Under the pieces are notes generated by a model. The model saw only the letters and a program-made list of their open reading frames with translations. It searched no databases and was not told the origin of the DNA. From NCBI GenBank assembly GCA_000442015.1, contig KE560945.1:38301-102300 (forward strand): DNA of 64,000 bases, given 5' to 3'. Each line of letters begins with the position of its first letter. Positions within the stretch are counted from its first letter, which is position 1. Positions 38,010-49,034 of the stretch are shown here, one piece after another. Position numbers and translations under genes: made by a program. The DNA is from Rozella allomycis CSF55. Its lineage: Eukaryota; Rozellomycota.

Positions 38010-39461
38010 ATGCGCAAATCTCTTTTTGGAACTAACGGTATCGAATATGATAAACTCATAAAACAAATTGAACAAGAGCATAACACAAATACGCGTATAC
38101 AGGTCGAAAGAGACTCATTGGGTACAGTGTTAAATTTTATGTGGTGCGATGTTAGGGCTCTGAAATCTTTTGAGTCCACTAATTGTGACTTGTTGCTTGT
38201 AGACACTACATATAAATGCATTCGATTTGACCAGTCATTAGCGCTTTTGGTGTCTTTAGATTGTCATGGCGTTTATTACACAGTCGCAGCTGCCTTTATA
38301 TCTTTAGGAGACTCACACACATTCACATGGTTGATAAACAATTTAAAACATATTTGTCCGAAATTTGGATCATCACAAACCATCATATTTACTGACAATG
38401 ATGCCGCAATGACGTTAGCTTTTGAAGGAATACCTTTTTTGTCTCACTACCTAGACCTTTTCCATTTTGTGCAAGCATTAGACAAAAATCTCAGAAGTCG
38501 CATGCATCAATACGATACATTTCGCCGTAAAATGCGTGAATATGTCCTAACAAAATCTTCTGCTGAGATAGAAGAAGAATTGCAAAATGTCTTTACTAAC
38601 TTTAGAATAACCCAAGCTGATCGTAACTACATTAATTAATACGTCGTGCCCATTTTGCCAAAAGTTTGTCGAAAGAATAGGTCAGAAGCGTTTGACTTTG
38701 GAGTGTCTGGTACCAATGCGTGTGAAGCCTTCAATCGTGTCATCAAAAGTTATGGTGCTAATTTTGCGTCTCATGCTCTTTCCATTATGCAAATTACGGA
38801 CTTTATATTTGAAACTTACACTGCAAAATTTAAATCAATAATTGAACGTAAAACCCAACTCGTAAATGTTGCAAATATGTCACAGTTTGAAAAAGATCTA
38901 AAATGCAAACTTGGCGCATATGCTGAAAATAAGTTAATGAAACAAATGTGTAAAGCAATGTTTCTTAATGTAGTGGCAAATAGCGATAATACAGATTTTA
39001 CAGTCTCTAGCCCCGATGCAGTGCTAGCAAACGTTACATTAACCACATCCAATGAAATTTGTTCGTTCCAATGCACATGTGGTTATTTGCAGCGCAAAGG
39101 AATTATATGTTCACATATTGTAGCTGTGAAACAAATATTAGGTAAATTAGTGTCGTTCCAGGATTGTATTCCCCGTTGGCATTTACCCGATGCCGTGCAA
39201 AATCCAACTAAAGCGTCGGGCTCCAATGTCGTTTCTATATCAACACGCCCGCAAACCTCTTTACGCGAATATCGTTTGAAATTGCAATCACTTCATAAGT
39301 TGATGTTAAACCAAGCGTATGATAGCATTGAGAAACTACAAATTGCTATAGACGGTTGTGAGCAAACATATAAGAGCCTGTTTCCGAACGAAATTGAAAA
39401 CGTCTCCTTAGATCCCCCGCCCAGGCAAAAACGACGATCCAAGCGGAAGAGTAAAAGTTAA
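38010..39461 (+). pseudogene. MULE/FAR1-type transposase with SWIM zinc finger, interrupted by one stop
   Basis: DDE transposase of the Mutator superfamily. The first half (to 38639) contains LLLVDTTYK and the second catalytic Asp block IIFTDNDAAM, with HYLDLFHFVQALDKNL in place of the usual C-x-W-H. After one in-frame TAA (38637-38639) the same frame continues to 39461 with the conserved GTNACEAFNRVIKS region and a SWIM finger (CTCGYLQRKGIICSH). The C-terminus is basic. The N-terminal DNA-binding zinc finger is not seen and may lie beyond the gap at 37986. One stop in an otherwise intact 484-codon frame suggests recent inactivation or a base error. Confidence 0.75.
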
Positions 39462-39497
39462 CAAATAAAACAGACATTCAACCGAAACGATGCTTTA

Positions 39498-40490
39498 TTA
39501 ATTTATGAACCTTTTTTCCATAAGTCCTTCGTGCCCTTTACGTTTTAAGGAGTATGCGCATTCATCCAAATCCAAAAGGTACATGTCCCCATTAGATATG
39601 TTGATACCCACCCCAGTTCCATGTGGCGATTCATCATACCAAATATTTGTAACGTCTCCATTAATACGTTGTTTGAAGTATTTAAGAATAGCACCTGTTA
39701 TGTTGTTGCCATCACACCCTAGTTTAAGTTTCCATTTTGCTAAAACTGTCTTGGGCTGACATGAGAATGCCGCACAATGCATCGGCACATGTTTTTCAAG
39801 TTCGCATGCGCTCACAATTGGAGCGTTGTGAAATGTAATTAACGTTTTCTTAAAATTCTCGAATGTAAATGGTAACGCGACATCCAATGGCGGTTTTCCG
39901 GCTTCAAATTTTTTCGATTTCCACATACGAAAGTTTTGGTTGCAATTATAGTTATAGACGCCCCTGTCAAACAGAAAATGTAAATCATCACCATGCTTTA
40001 AGGGCACCATTAAAGGAAATCTCGCATTAATGTACATCGCCTTTTTAAAACCAGTTATTGTAACGCCATCATCTTCAAACATAGGATATTCCTGTTCGTA
40101 TAACTTATCAATAATCCATCTAAGAACTGCTGAACAATGCTCAATAGATGGAAAAACAACATTTTGGAAAACTAAATGAATACTAAATTTTTTCTCAGAT
40201 GACGCATCTAGAACAATAACGTCATTCACAAGCTCATTGGCTGATTCAATACCCATGCCATGCAATGCCTCTGAGACATACCACTTAAGGCTTTTGACTA
40301 CAGAGTCCGTATTTAGGAGCGAGCGAAATTCGCTGATAACGGTGTCATATTGACAATCAATGTCCATGAAGAATTTAACTGGCACGTCTTTACGAATTAC
40401 TTCGTAGCATGTCTTATTATTGCTTCCGAGAACAGTATAATAATCGTAAAAACTTTGAATGTCCGTTACAGCATAATGCCGGAACCGGCA
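39498..40490 (-). CDS. archaeo-eukaryotic primase (PrimPol/UL52-like)
   Basis: Template-dependent primase/polymerase family. The frame is open from 40490 to the stop at 39498, but has no ATG before KFFMDIDC, so the 5' end is uncertain (another exon, frameshift, or GTG-like artefact). Motifs are IRKDVPVKFFMDID (catalytic D-x-D), SSEKKFSIHLVF (S-x-K-x-S-x-H class motif) and DRGVYNYNCNQNFRMWKSKKF (third motif with Asp and the NRxFR-like block). The C-terminal 110 residues hold several Cys/His that could form the zinc-binding module of PrimPol-like enzymes. It lies tail-to-tail with the transposase, so it is probably cargo or a replication gene of the same element. Confidence 0.7.
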   Translation of the reverse strand, partial: CRFRHYAVTDIQSFYDYYTVLGSNNKTCYEVIRKDVPVKFFMDIDCQYDTVISEFRSLLNTDSVVKSLKWYVSEALHGMGIESANELVNDVIVLDASSEKKFSIHLVFQNVVFPSIEHCSAVLRWIIDKLYEQEYPMFEDDGVTITGFKKAMYINARFPLMVPLKHGDDLHFLFDRGVYNYNCNQNFRMWKSKKFEAGKPPLDVALPFTFENFKKTLITFHNAPIVSACELEKHVPMHCAAFSCQPKTVLAKWKLKLGCDGNNITGAILKYFKQRINGDVTNIWYDESPHGTGVGINISNGDMYLLDLDECAYSLKRKGHEGLMEKRFIN

Positions 40491-40690
40491 CTATTGACCT
40501 CTCTAGACACAAGTATTTTATTCTCCGTCGGATGGTTGGTGGCATATTCAATGCATTTATGCAATTTGCGATGCCATTCAATTTCAGCTCTCAACTTCTT
40601 TAACTTAAACGCTTTCAAAAGCGATATAGCAACCAAACTTCTTTTTGAATTCGACATTCTAAAGATGAGTTTCATATTTTGCCCGAACTT

Positions 40691-41429
40691 CTAGTGAGAA
40701 ACTATTGATAGACAGGTAGTCCTCCATGGTTTGTTTACTCTACCCTGGTTAATATCACTAGGGCAATANGAATAGGCCCACCCGCCAACTGGCCGCAGAA
40801 TAAATGTCGCTGCAACAAAGACAATGTTTAGCACAAGCGAAGCGCACAGCGATACTAGTTCTTGATTCATTAGGATTTTCAAGATACCTTTCAGCAAGCT
40901 ACCCTGGATTTCCGGGAGATCACGGCCAGCGATGAAGAGTGTGAGCAGGTTTCCGCAATTGAATAAAATCAAGACAGCCTTTTCTACAGCAAGCATATTG
41001 ACGGGAAATCCGGTGGAGCAGAGACCTGCCTTTGGAGGATCATAGTACATTCCCAGTGACACGATGAGACATATGGCTCTCATTGCAAAGAACGAGAATG
41101 CAACGTAAGGAAGCTTCTTTTTCGATTTTACAAATATGTAAACTATCTTGGTCTGATATATATCAAGGCATATCTGGGAAATGTAAGATTGGATGTACAA
41201 TGTCAATGAGCGGTAGCCACACGTATCGGTAGGTATTAAATCCCACGCAATGGCCTCAATGTTTAGGGTGGCCAAGAATAGGCCTGATAGAATGAGAAAA
41301 AGGGCTGTTTTGCCGGACCGGTGGAAATGTATGATGTAGCCGTCTGTGATTGAAATGAGGCCCATAGCGATCATTGCAGACCGGAAAACATTGGTGAGAA
41401 CCTGGACACCTGTAAAGTTATTGTTCATC
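40691..41429 (-). CDS. multi-pass membrane protein, C-terminus cut by a gap
   Basis: Begins MNNNFTGVQVLTNVF. About seven hydrophobic helices follow (for example TALFLILSGLFLATLNIEAIAW, LCASLVLNIVFVAATFIL, each interrupted by polar loops). A 7TM topology is plausible. I do not recognise a family. An N at 40769 interrupts the frame after GGWAY, so the true C-terminus is uncertain. The ATG at 41429 is the first in the frame; an upstream TTG frame extension of 13 codons exists and could be a 5' exon tail. No introns seen. Confidence 0.55.
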
Positions 41430-41587
41430 AAGACGTGATAAAATTTCCGATCTATACGAGGATCCACCAAGCAAATTAATCTATTTTTGAACCGTTTAAT
41501 GCAGAGAAAGTAAATAAATCTATATTTTGAGATCGAAAGTCATAGCTAAATGTTTCACAGTCATGGAAGGATTCTGTAAATTTCAAA

Positions 41588-42594
41588 ATGTCTGACACTC
41601 AATTTTTCCATACACTAGAATTTATAGAGAATGGATTATACGAAATGTAAGCTCTCCATATATTTTATATAGTTCGGGATATGAGATTATCGAATTAGAG
41701 CAGTCCAATACCTGTTTTCAGTTTGTAGAATCTAAACGCTTGCTCCTCTTGAATAAATTAAGAATCCCATCTCTTATATCGTATTTATCAAACTGTAAAG
41801 AATATGATTTGAATTCCTTGTTGCTGGAGCTGCTTATTCATAGTAATCGCCCGAACAGTCTCTCGAGACGGTAAAAGGACATAAAAATTGGTTATGAAAG
41901 GAGAAAAATACTAAGAAATTCAGAGCATAAAGATTATAAAAGAGAAATGTATGTTTGCAATCTGCTGATAAAGAAGACGCCTAATGTATCATGCCTGTGG
42001 TTTCATAAACTGTGGATTCTTTCTCAGAATCATTCCCTTGCTACTTTGAGTGACTTTTTATTTGTAAGGTCTATTTTGGAAACCCATTCGCGCAATTATT
42101 ATGCATGGGGATATCTGATTCAATCGCAAGAGGTGTACAATCAACAGAATCTAGGCTGTAATGTAATGGAAAGTCAGTTTGCATGGGCCATTAAGCTGTT
42201 CCAGTTGAATCCAAGGAATTATTCGGCGGTGAATTATGCGTATCAGATATGCAGGGGTGAGCGAAGGGATTTTAAAGTTGGATTAAAGCAAATAGAAAGT
42301 TTTTATGATGTTAAGGATGCTTTAAAGACTTGTTTTGCGAATGTCGAGAGTGATGGAAATGTGGGTTTGTGTTTTAAAGAATTGAAGAGATATCCCAATT
42401 CTGTATCGACATGGGTTATGCTATCACTCTTTTTAAGATACAAGACTAAATATTTTAAAGTTGAAAAAGATAATTTAAGACAATCAAATTTACTGAAGTG
42501 TTTAAGTGAGTGGACCCCTGATGATTCGTATGAATGGTTTGATGAAGAAAAGGTTATTAAGAATGCACGATACTTTATAAACCTTTTAAATTAA
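41588..42594 (+). CDS. protein prenyltransferase alpha-repeat protein, PTAR1-like
   Basis: Three exons (introns 41647-41672, 26 nt; 41871-41900, 30 nt) encode 316 residues. PPTA-type helical repeats are visible at CLWFHKLWILSQNH, HSRNYYAWGYLIQ, LNPRNYSAVNYAYQI and PNSVSTWVMLSLFL. The combination of an N-terminal extension before the first repeat and the WFHKLWIL repeat recalls PTAR1, which pairs with a geranylgeranyltransferase beta subunit in Golgi SNARE prenylation. The farnesyl- or Rab-transferase alpha subunits are the alternative, but the repeats here are more degenerate than in either. Confidence 0.6.
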
Positions 42595-42695
42595 CACTTT
42601 AAACATGAATTTAAAAGCATTTTAATCAATAAATAAAGTTTCTATTTTTAGCAACAAAGGAACATTAATGGTAGAAAATTCTCCGTTGATTAGCA

Positions 42696-45600
42696 ATGGA
42701 AAAGGAGGAAAGAGAAGTGCGAAGATTATCAGCAAGCCAAGCTGAGCAAAAGCCTACGGCATGGGCGACAGTGAATCCGCATCATCAAATGACTGTTCGA
42801 TCAATCAAGGATGTGCAAGGTTTCTCAACAATACCGTTTCGTATACCAGACAAGACTGATCCGCGACTGGTTGTAGATTTCCGCTCTATTTCATTATCCG
42901 TTACACAAACGATAGAGAAGCATTCGAGTGAGAAGAAGGGCGACAAGGCTGAAGACCACGTTAGAGCGATCGATGTGCACAAGCTGAGTGCGAATCAGGT
43001 GTTTACGCGTTACAGCACGCATCCGACGTTGGGGCTTGAAAAGGCGGCGTTGGAGAGACTAGCGAATGGGCCCAAGAACCGCATTAACACGCCTCGACCG
43101 AATCCAATTCTTAAAGTGATGAACTTTGTGTTTGGCGGGTTTAATTCTCTTATTTGGATAGCGATGATTTTGTGTTTTGTGTCATACCAGCCGCTGGGTG
43201 GCAATGACCCGCAGATTATTAATTTGGGGATAGCGTTTCTGTTGTTGTTGGTGATTGTAGCGTGTTCAACGTTTTATGGGTTGGTTGATTGGAAGGCGAT
43301 GAAGTCTATGAATGCGATAATGAATTTGATTGCAGAGAGAGCGATTGTGACGCGTGATGGACAAAAGATTGAAGTGGATGCTGATGAGTTGAAGGTTGGG
43401 GATATTGTTGAATTGTCGTTGGGACAGAGAGTGCCTGCTGATTTGTACTTGTTTGAGGTGTCGCCTGATGTGAGGTTTGATAGATCTATTTTGACTGGGG
43501 AGACTGATGCTATACCGGGGACTGTGGAGATGACTGATGAGAATCCATTAGAGACGCATAATTTAGCATTTTCTTCAACGTTTGTTATTCAGGGCAGTGC
43601 ACGCGGGGTTGTGTTTGCTATTGGGAATGAAACGGTTGTTGGGAACATTGTTGCAATGTCTAGCACTGGGAAGATCAAGTTGTCTCGATTGCAGCAAGAG
43701 TTGAATACGTTTACGTTTAGGGTAGCGATTGCAGCGATTGTGATGTTTATAATTTCTATTATATGGTGGGCGACTTACTTGAATACGTATCATGCTGGGT
43801 ATGCGACTATATCAACTGCGATTATTAATGCGATTGGATGTTTGACGTCGTTTGTTCCTGAGGGGTTGCCTATTTGTGTTGCACTGGCGATGACTGTTAT
43901 AGCGAGACGGATGGCCAAGCGCAAAGTGTTGGTGAAGAATTTGTCAACGATTGAAACTGTTGGGTCAATGTCAGTGTTGTGTTCAGATAAGACGGGAACG
44001 TTGACGCAGGGAAAGATGTTTGTTGAAGGGGTGAGGTTTGCAGATAGAGATTTCTACAGTGGAGAAGATTTGATGAAAACAAAGGGAGGAGAGTTGGCGT
44101 TGAAGGTTGGGTATTTGTGTAATGACGCGGCGTTTGAGATTGAAGATGAAGAGTTGCCGTTGGAGAAGATGGGCATTAGAGGGAATTCAACTGATGTTGC
44201 TATTCTAAGATACAGCGCTGTTAATTTGAAGCCAGAGAGTAGTTTGGATGATGAAAACAAGATAATTTATTCAGTGCCATTCAATTCAAAGAATAAATGG
44301 ATGATGACAATCAATCAAACAAAGCAAGGGAATTTCATTTATCTTAAAGGTGCGCCTGATGTTTTATTCAAAATGTGTGATAAAGCAATGTTATCCAATG
44401 GGAATATCATCAATTTAAGTGACAATGTACCAACGATGGATAATGATTTGAAATCTGATGAAAAATCTGATAATTTATCTGCAANGAAAAGAATAATAAT
44501 TTATCTGCAAAGGATTTGTTGCTTCAAGCACAGAGAGAATGGAGTTCAAGTGGAAGAAGAGTTATTGTTTCTTGTTTTAAAAAGATTAATAAATCACTTC
44601 CAGTTAAAGATGATAAATTGATGGAACAAGCGATGAAAGATGAAATGAATGGATTTACTGTTCTTTGTTTAACTGGAATCAGAGACCCTCCAAGAGAAGA
44701 TGTTCCAAACGCAGTTCAAACTATGCGAGAAGCGGGCGTTAAAGTGTTCATGGTCACTGGCGATTTCAGACTAACTGCAGAAGCAATCGCTAAACAAATT
44801 GGAATCATCACTTCAAGCATCGTTGACGATCACGAAAAGTTATTTGATTCAAATTTAATTCAAAAATATAAAAATATGAAATTGCATGAAATGAAACCAA
44901 ATCCAAATGATCCATTGAAAGCAATTGTGTTAACTGGAGACGATGTTAATAAACTATCAGATGACAATTGGAATGTTCTGTTCGCTCTCTACACGGAAAT
45001 TGCTTTTGCTAGAACTACCCCTGAACAGAAAATGATCATTGTTGAAGAATGCAAAAAGAGAGGCGATAACGTTGTTGGTGTAACTGGCGATGGTGTAAAT
45101 GACGCACCCGCTCTAAAAGCTGCTGATATTGGTCTGGCTATGGGCGCTGGCTCTGATGTTGCCAAAGAAGCCGCTTCAATGGTCCTTTTAAACAATGATT
45201 TCGCTTCAATCCCAATCGCTATTGAGAATGGAAGATTATTGTTTGAAAACATGAAGAAAGTTGTCATGTACGTTCTACCAGCTGGCACCTACACAGAACT
45301 CATGGGTGTTATCTCAAACGTCTTTTTCGGCATGCAACTCCCACTCAGCACCTACCTAATGGTCTTCTTCTGCACCTTCAACGACGTCCTCATGTCAATC
45401 GGCCTCATGTTCTGCAAACCAGAATCCGATCTCATGAAAAAACCACCAAGAAACCCGCGCTTGGAGAAACTAACAGACTGGCGATTCTTCATGCACATCT
45501 ACCTCTTTGTCGGCGTAATAATTTGGCTCTCGTGTTTCGGCATGTTCTTCATGTACTGGTCATTCAGCAACTTTGGATTCTACGATCTCTTCCTCGTCTT

Positions 45601-46003
45601 TGAAAAATGGACAGACGGGTACAAGGGTCTTTCTCTGGAAACACTCAATGCGAAACTCGCTGAAAGTCAAAGCATCTTTTACGTCACAATGGCTATCATG
45701 CAAATAGGCAATCTACTCGCCGCATGCAACAGGCGCGAATCGTTCCTGCATTCTAATCCGTTCTTTGGAAGAGGATTCAACCGACAACTCATTGTTTGTC
45801 TCGCTCTGAATGTCGTGCTTGTGTTGGTTAATATCTATGCGTCCAGCTACTCTTATGCGAATATCTTTCGTGTTGGCAATGTGCCTGTGCAGTATTGGTT
45901 CATTCCGATTCCTCTAGCTTTGTTGCTGCTGATGGTGGATGAGGGCAGGAAATACCTGGTGAGGAAATATCCTAATTCTTTGCTTGCTAAATGCGCTTGG
46001 TGA
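42696..46003 (+). CDS. P-type ATPase, Na/K-ATPase-like class IIC, split by a scaffold join
   Basis: Membrane cation pump. One intronless frame of roughly 1,090 codons once the artefact is discounted. Motifs in order: LTGETDAIPG (actuator), VPEGLPICVALAMTVIARRM (M4), CSDKTGTLTQGKM (phosphorylated Asp), KGAPDVLF (nucleotide site) and TGDGVNDAPALKAADIGLAMG (hinge). About six further membrane helices follow. The sequence around the phosphorylation site and the VPEGLP helix point to class IIC (Na/K, H/K) relatives found in some early fungi. Around the N at 44485 the two contig ends repeat the same 15 bases; this shifts the frame artificially and makes two apparent ORFs. No beta subunit is visible nearby. 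Confidence 0.92.
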
Positions 46004-46167
46004 AGATACAACCAAAGAAATAAATATATCAAATTAAATATTTTTTTACTGTTTAAGTTTTAAATCCTATATTTTTTATTTTTCATTATCGATTGTCATG
46101 TGTCAGGTAAAGGGTCACTTAATACAAGGGCACTAGGGTTGCACTTTAACGCCTACTAATAACAATA

Positions 46168-46527
46168 TAATTAACTTAGTGCGTTAATAACGGTTAATAA
46201 CGGTTAATTAACAGTTAATTAACTTTATTAGTAAGTTAATTGCCATATGGCAAGCCTATTCTACTTCTTCGTCCAAGTCATCATTTATCTCCAATTCTGA
46301 ATGCTACGGGTATAAAAAGTGATCTTCCGTTGATTTATCACCTATATCAGAGTAAATAAACACCAGAGTTTCATTTTTTCTGTTATATTATACTTTAAAA
46401 CATCCGCTATTTTTAGAATGTTACCCTGGACACTTGCATTATTAACTGTTAATTTAAAACCGATGATGTTAATAACGCATTATTAACGCGTTATTAACGC
46501 GTTTTTAATTAACCGTTAATAACAGAG
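46168..46527. repeat. inverted cluster of GTTAATAACG-type repeats (MITE-like)
   Basis: At the left, three to four copies of GTTAATAACGGTTAATTAAC-like words run from about 46172. At the right, 46468-46525 carries the reverse complements (CGTTATTAACGCG, AACCGTTAATAAC). Between lie about 250 bases without a reading frame. This symmetric arrangement looks like a non-autonomous element with terminal/subterminal repeats. The rest of the 46004-46560 interval between the ATPase and the secreted protein holds no gene; an N at 46535 marks a scaffold join right beside it, as repeats often cause. Confidence 0.5.
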
Positions 46528-46560
46528 TGCAACANGTCCAGCCACCACTTTTTTTCTAAC

Positions 46561-47433
46561 ATGTTCGCTAAAGCAACCTTGCTGATCGCCATCTCATTCT
46601 TATTCTCATCATGCCAAGCAATGCTAAACTTGCACCAAAGGCACATACTCAGCCAAGCACGCATTAACCTGATCGACGCAACTATTAGAGCTTTCAAGGA
46701 CCTCGCCAATGAGAAAAACAGGCAAGTAATCCTTCAATCAGGCAATAAGCTTTCTATGAGACAAAGACCGTTGGATGCTGAAAGCTTTATTGAAAAGACT
46801 CTGGAAAACACCATCGTCGACATGTTCCGCAACGCATTCTGGCTGAAATCTTCTGCTGATTTGTTCAATACGAGCGACGAGTATCAGCTGCTTTCGTCGC
46901 TGTTTGCCAAGTACAATGATTTGAAACAACAGATCATGCAGATCGGCAATTACAATCACGAGTTTACCGCAAATTTTAAGATTGGTGAAAAGTGCAGCAA
47001 GCAAATTACAGACTTGCTTACAAATGATAATATTGACAGGAATGATTTGCTGAATATGAGATTCTTTTGCGAAATAGCAGCAATATTGCACTCACTTGAT
47101 CGTAACAAGGATTTCCTTATTGTGGCAACTGAGATGAGAGGCGATGCGGATGGTAAAGTTAATGTTGTCGCTACAGGGTTCAGAAGCTTTGGGGATGTCG
47201 TTAATGATCTTGGAAAATCTGCCAGTAATGTTAGAAAGGACGCGTATATGCAGATTGAGCTGAATGATTATCGCGAAATGGTGGACGAATTGAAAGCTTT
47301 TGTGATTTCGAATAAGAAATTGGCACTGGGAAATAGTGTTGAACAGCATTTTCGCAATAAGCAAATTGTATTTTCTCTTATTGCGGACTTTGCAAAAGAA
47401 TTTATAGAGAAATTTGACTTTGAAGGGATATAG
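46561..47433 (+). CDS. secreted helical protein of unknown function
   Basis: 290 codons without intron. Residues 1-20 form a clear signal peptide (MFAKATLLIAISFLFSSCQA). The mature part is charged and mainly helical, with isolated Cys residues (KCSKQ, RFFCE). No transmembrane segment after the signal and no family recognised. Together with the gene at 3892 it makes two secreted helical proteins in the window. Candidate secreted effector or cell-surface protein by inference only. The ATG lies 26 nt downstream of the N at 46535, so regulatory sequence may be incomplete. Confidence 0.7.
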   Translation: MFAKATLLIAISFLFSSCQAMLNLHQRHILSQARINLIDATIRAFKDLANEKNRQVILQSGNKLSMRQRPLDAESFIEKTLENTIVDMFRNAFWLKSSADLFNTSDEYQLLSSLFAKYNDLKQQIMQIGNYNHEFTANFKIGEKCSKQITDLLTNDNIDRNDLLNMRFFCEIAAILHSLDRNKDFLIVATEMRGDADGKVNVVATGFRSFGDVVNDLGKSASNVRKDAYMQIELNDYREMVDELKAFVISNKKLALGNSVEQHFRNKQIVFSLIADFAKEFIEKFDFEGI

Positions 47434-47528
47434 ATGAAAGAATCAAGTTTGCATTAATAAAATTAGATACTAGATTTTATTCGTCTCTGTACATAAACTT
47501 TTCGCATTCTATTGTTCTCGTTATGTAA

Positions 47529-48038
47529 TTACACATTTTCCAGCGGTGATAACTTTTGATAGCTTGTATTCGTTCTTCCCAATTCAATCCACCCATTTCG
47601 ATTATTATTTGACAGAACAATAGGCTCCAGCTCCTTTTTCATGCAAAAATGCTCTCCCAACAAAATTGTAATAGCTCCAAAAATACATTGCATAATATAA
47701 AATGATACATACGGCATCGATCCATTAACAACACATGTAAATATGAAATGGATGAATACAAACGTTCCCACAAAGTCGATTACCAGTTTGGCTCTTCCAA
47801 TTATTTCTCTCAAGATAATACTAGTGAGAAACGCTTGAAACAAATATATTATTGTTTTAATTGATGGGAATATCGGCCAATACAGCGGGAAAAATTCTTC
47901 GAGTGAAAATTCATAGTCGCTAATGAAATATAGCGCTGAAAATGATAAAAGCATTGTGAAATAGGTTAGGCATTGGACTGATATAATCTGGAATATTAAA
48001 AGCGCTGGATCAAATGTTGATATTCGAAACTGGGCCAT
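47529..48038 (-). CDS. SYS1: SYS1 Golgi trafficking membrane protein
   Basis: Integral Golgi protein that recruits the ARL3/ARFRP1 GTPase pathway. 169 residues, no intron, four hydrophobic helices. The N-terminus FRISTFDPALLIFQIISVQ and the late block AITILLGEHFCMKKELEPI match the family pattern (F-x-x-x-x-WDP near the start; GEYLCMRxELKxI near the end). Length fits the usual 150-200 residues. Convergent with the secreted-protein gene, 95 nt apart. Confidence 0.88.
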   Translation of the reverse strand: MAQFRISTFDPALLIFQIISVQCLTYFTMLLSFSALYFISDYEFSLEEFFPLYWPIFPSIKTIIYLFQAFLTSIILREIIGRAKLVIDFVGTFVFIHFIFTCVVNGSMPYVSFYIMQCIFGAITILLGEHFCMKKELEPIVLSNNNRNGWIELGRTNTSYQKLSPLENV

Positions 48039-49034
48039 TTGGTGGCTGAAGTTTGAATGACAAAAATGAAATGAAATTTATCACATGGTCACTTTATGGA
48101 AATGACAGGTTTGGGTTAAAGTTGTCCATTTATATTTCAAATTTTCAATTTTAGTCGAAATTAAGTTATACTTTCAAGAGCTTTTTCCCTTTCTCAAGCA
48201 ATTGAAATGATAAACAGCTATGTTTACCATCGACTTACACAACCCCGATGGCTTTATTTAAAAATCATTGGCGTCGACCAAAAACATTGTGTTACTAACT
48301 AACACAACGTAGGTTAGGATTTAGACTGGCGTTGGTCACGCTTAACTATAGATTTATACTACCTTGCGCATAAATTGCGTAGGTTTAGACGACCTTTGCG
48401 CACAGAGCACGTAGGTTTAGGCGACCTTTGTGCACAGAGCACGTAGGTTTAGACGACCTTTGTGCACAGAGCACGACCTTTGCGCACAGAGCACGTAGGT
48501 TTAGACGACCTTTGTGCACAGGGCACGTAGGTTAAACATGGATTTAGACGGTCTTGAGCAGACATATGTAAGATTATTGGCCAATAAATTAAACAAATTT
48601 TGTGTGTACAGTCTACACCTTATGGGTTGGGTAGTTCAAATGTTAGTTATTTGATTGAGGCCAACTTTATTGCGTGTTTTCTAAAATCTCTATGAAACAA
48701 TTTGTTCGGTTCACTTTTTATAGGGACTGACGTTTCGTATGCAACTAGCTTGTATGAATACCTTGAAAGGGGTTCACCAAATGACAATGGATTCTTTCGA
48801 GTCTTTAATATTTGTTTACGTCTTTGGTTTGCTGAACAGAGTATACTTTGCGCTTTTCAAATCGAGAATTATCTAGTATTTGTCGAGGACTGTCTTGCCG
48901 GACTTGGTGCTGCATTAGGATAGGCTTCTCTTCTACCTCATGCCTTTTCGAATTAATAAAGTTATCAATTTTTGTATTTTTGATGGATTTGTACTTTATG
49001 GAATTAGCCTAAATCAATAAAACTAGCAACAATT
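48039..49034. other. 1-kb intergenic region with a tandem repeat
   Basis: Contains the tandem repeat at 48378-48532. The only notable frame is 48702-48923 plus (73 codons, no homology seen), which I do not call. The rest is AT-rich. Confidence 0.4.
48378..48532. repeat. 32-bp tandem repeat, about 4.5 copies
   Basis: Unit CGTAGGTTTAGACGACCTTT followed by GYGCACAGAGCA, repeated head to tail with 1-2 mismatches. One copy lacks the first 13 bases (the CGTAGGTTTAGAC part). The unit is GC-richer than its surroundings. Related words occur just upstream (GTAGGTTAGGATTTAGAC near 48310). No coding potential is conserved across units. Confidence 0.85.

Larger units (their letters stand above)
37987..40768. 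mobile_element. mobile island: MULE-type transposase plus primase between two scaffold gaps
   Basis: The sequence between the N at 37986 and the N at 40769 forms one assembled piece carrying a Mutator-like transposase gene and, convergent with it 36 nt away, an archaeo-eukaryotic primase gene. Both lack the short introns seen in all neighbours. The right end of the piece (from about 40691) already belongs to the membrane protein gene, so the element's right edge is somewhere between 40490 and 40690. I could not find terminal inverted repeats or a target duplication by eye; the left end may be cut by the gap. Confidence 0.5.

Noticed and set aside
27375-38639. Stop-codon reassignment (in-frame TAA in VPS53 and the transposase)
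   Set aside because: Most genes in the window end in TAA, and no other conserved gene has internal TAA; errors or decay explain these cases better.
48378-48532. CRISPR-like direct repeats
   Set aside because: Repeats are contiguous with no unique spacers, and the genome is eukaryotic with introns; a simple tandem repeat.
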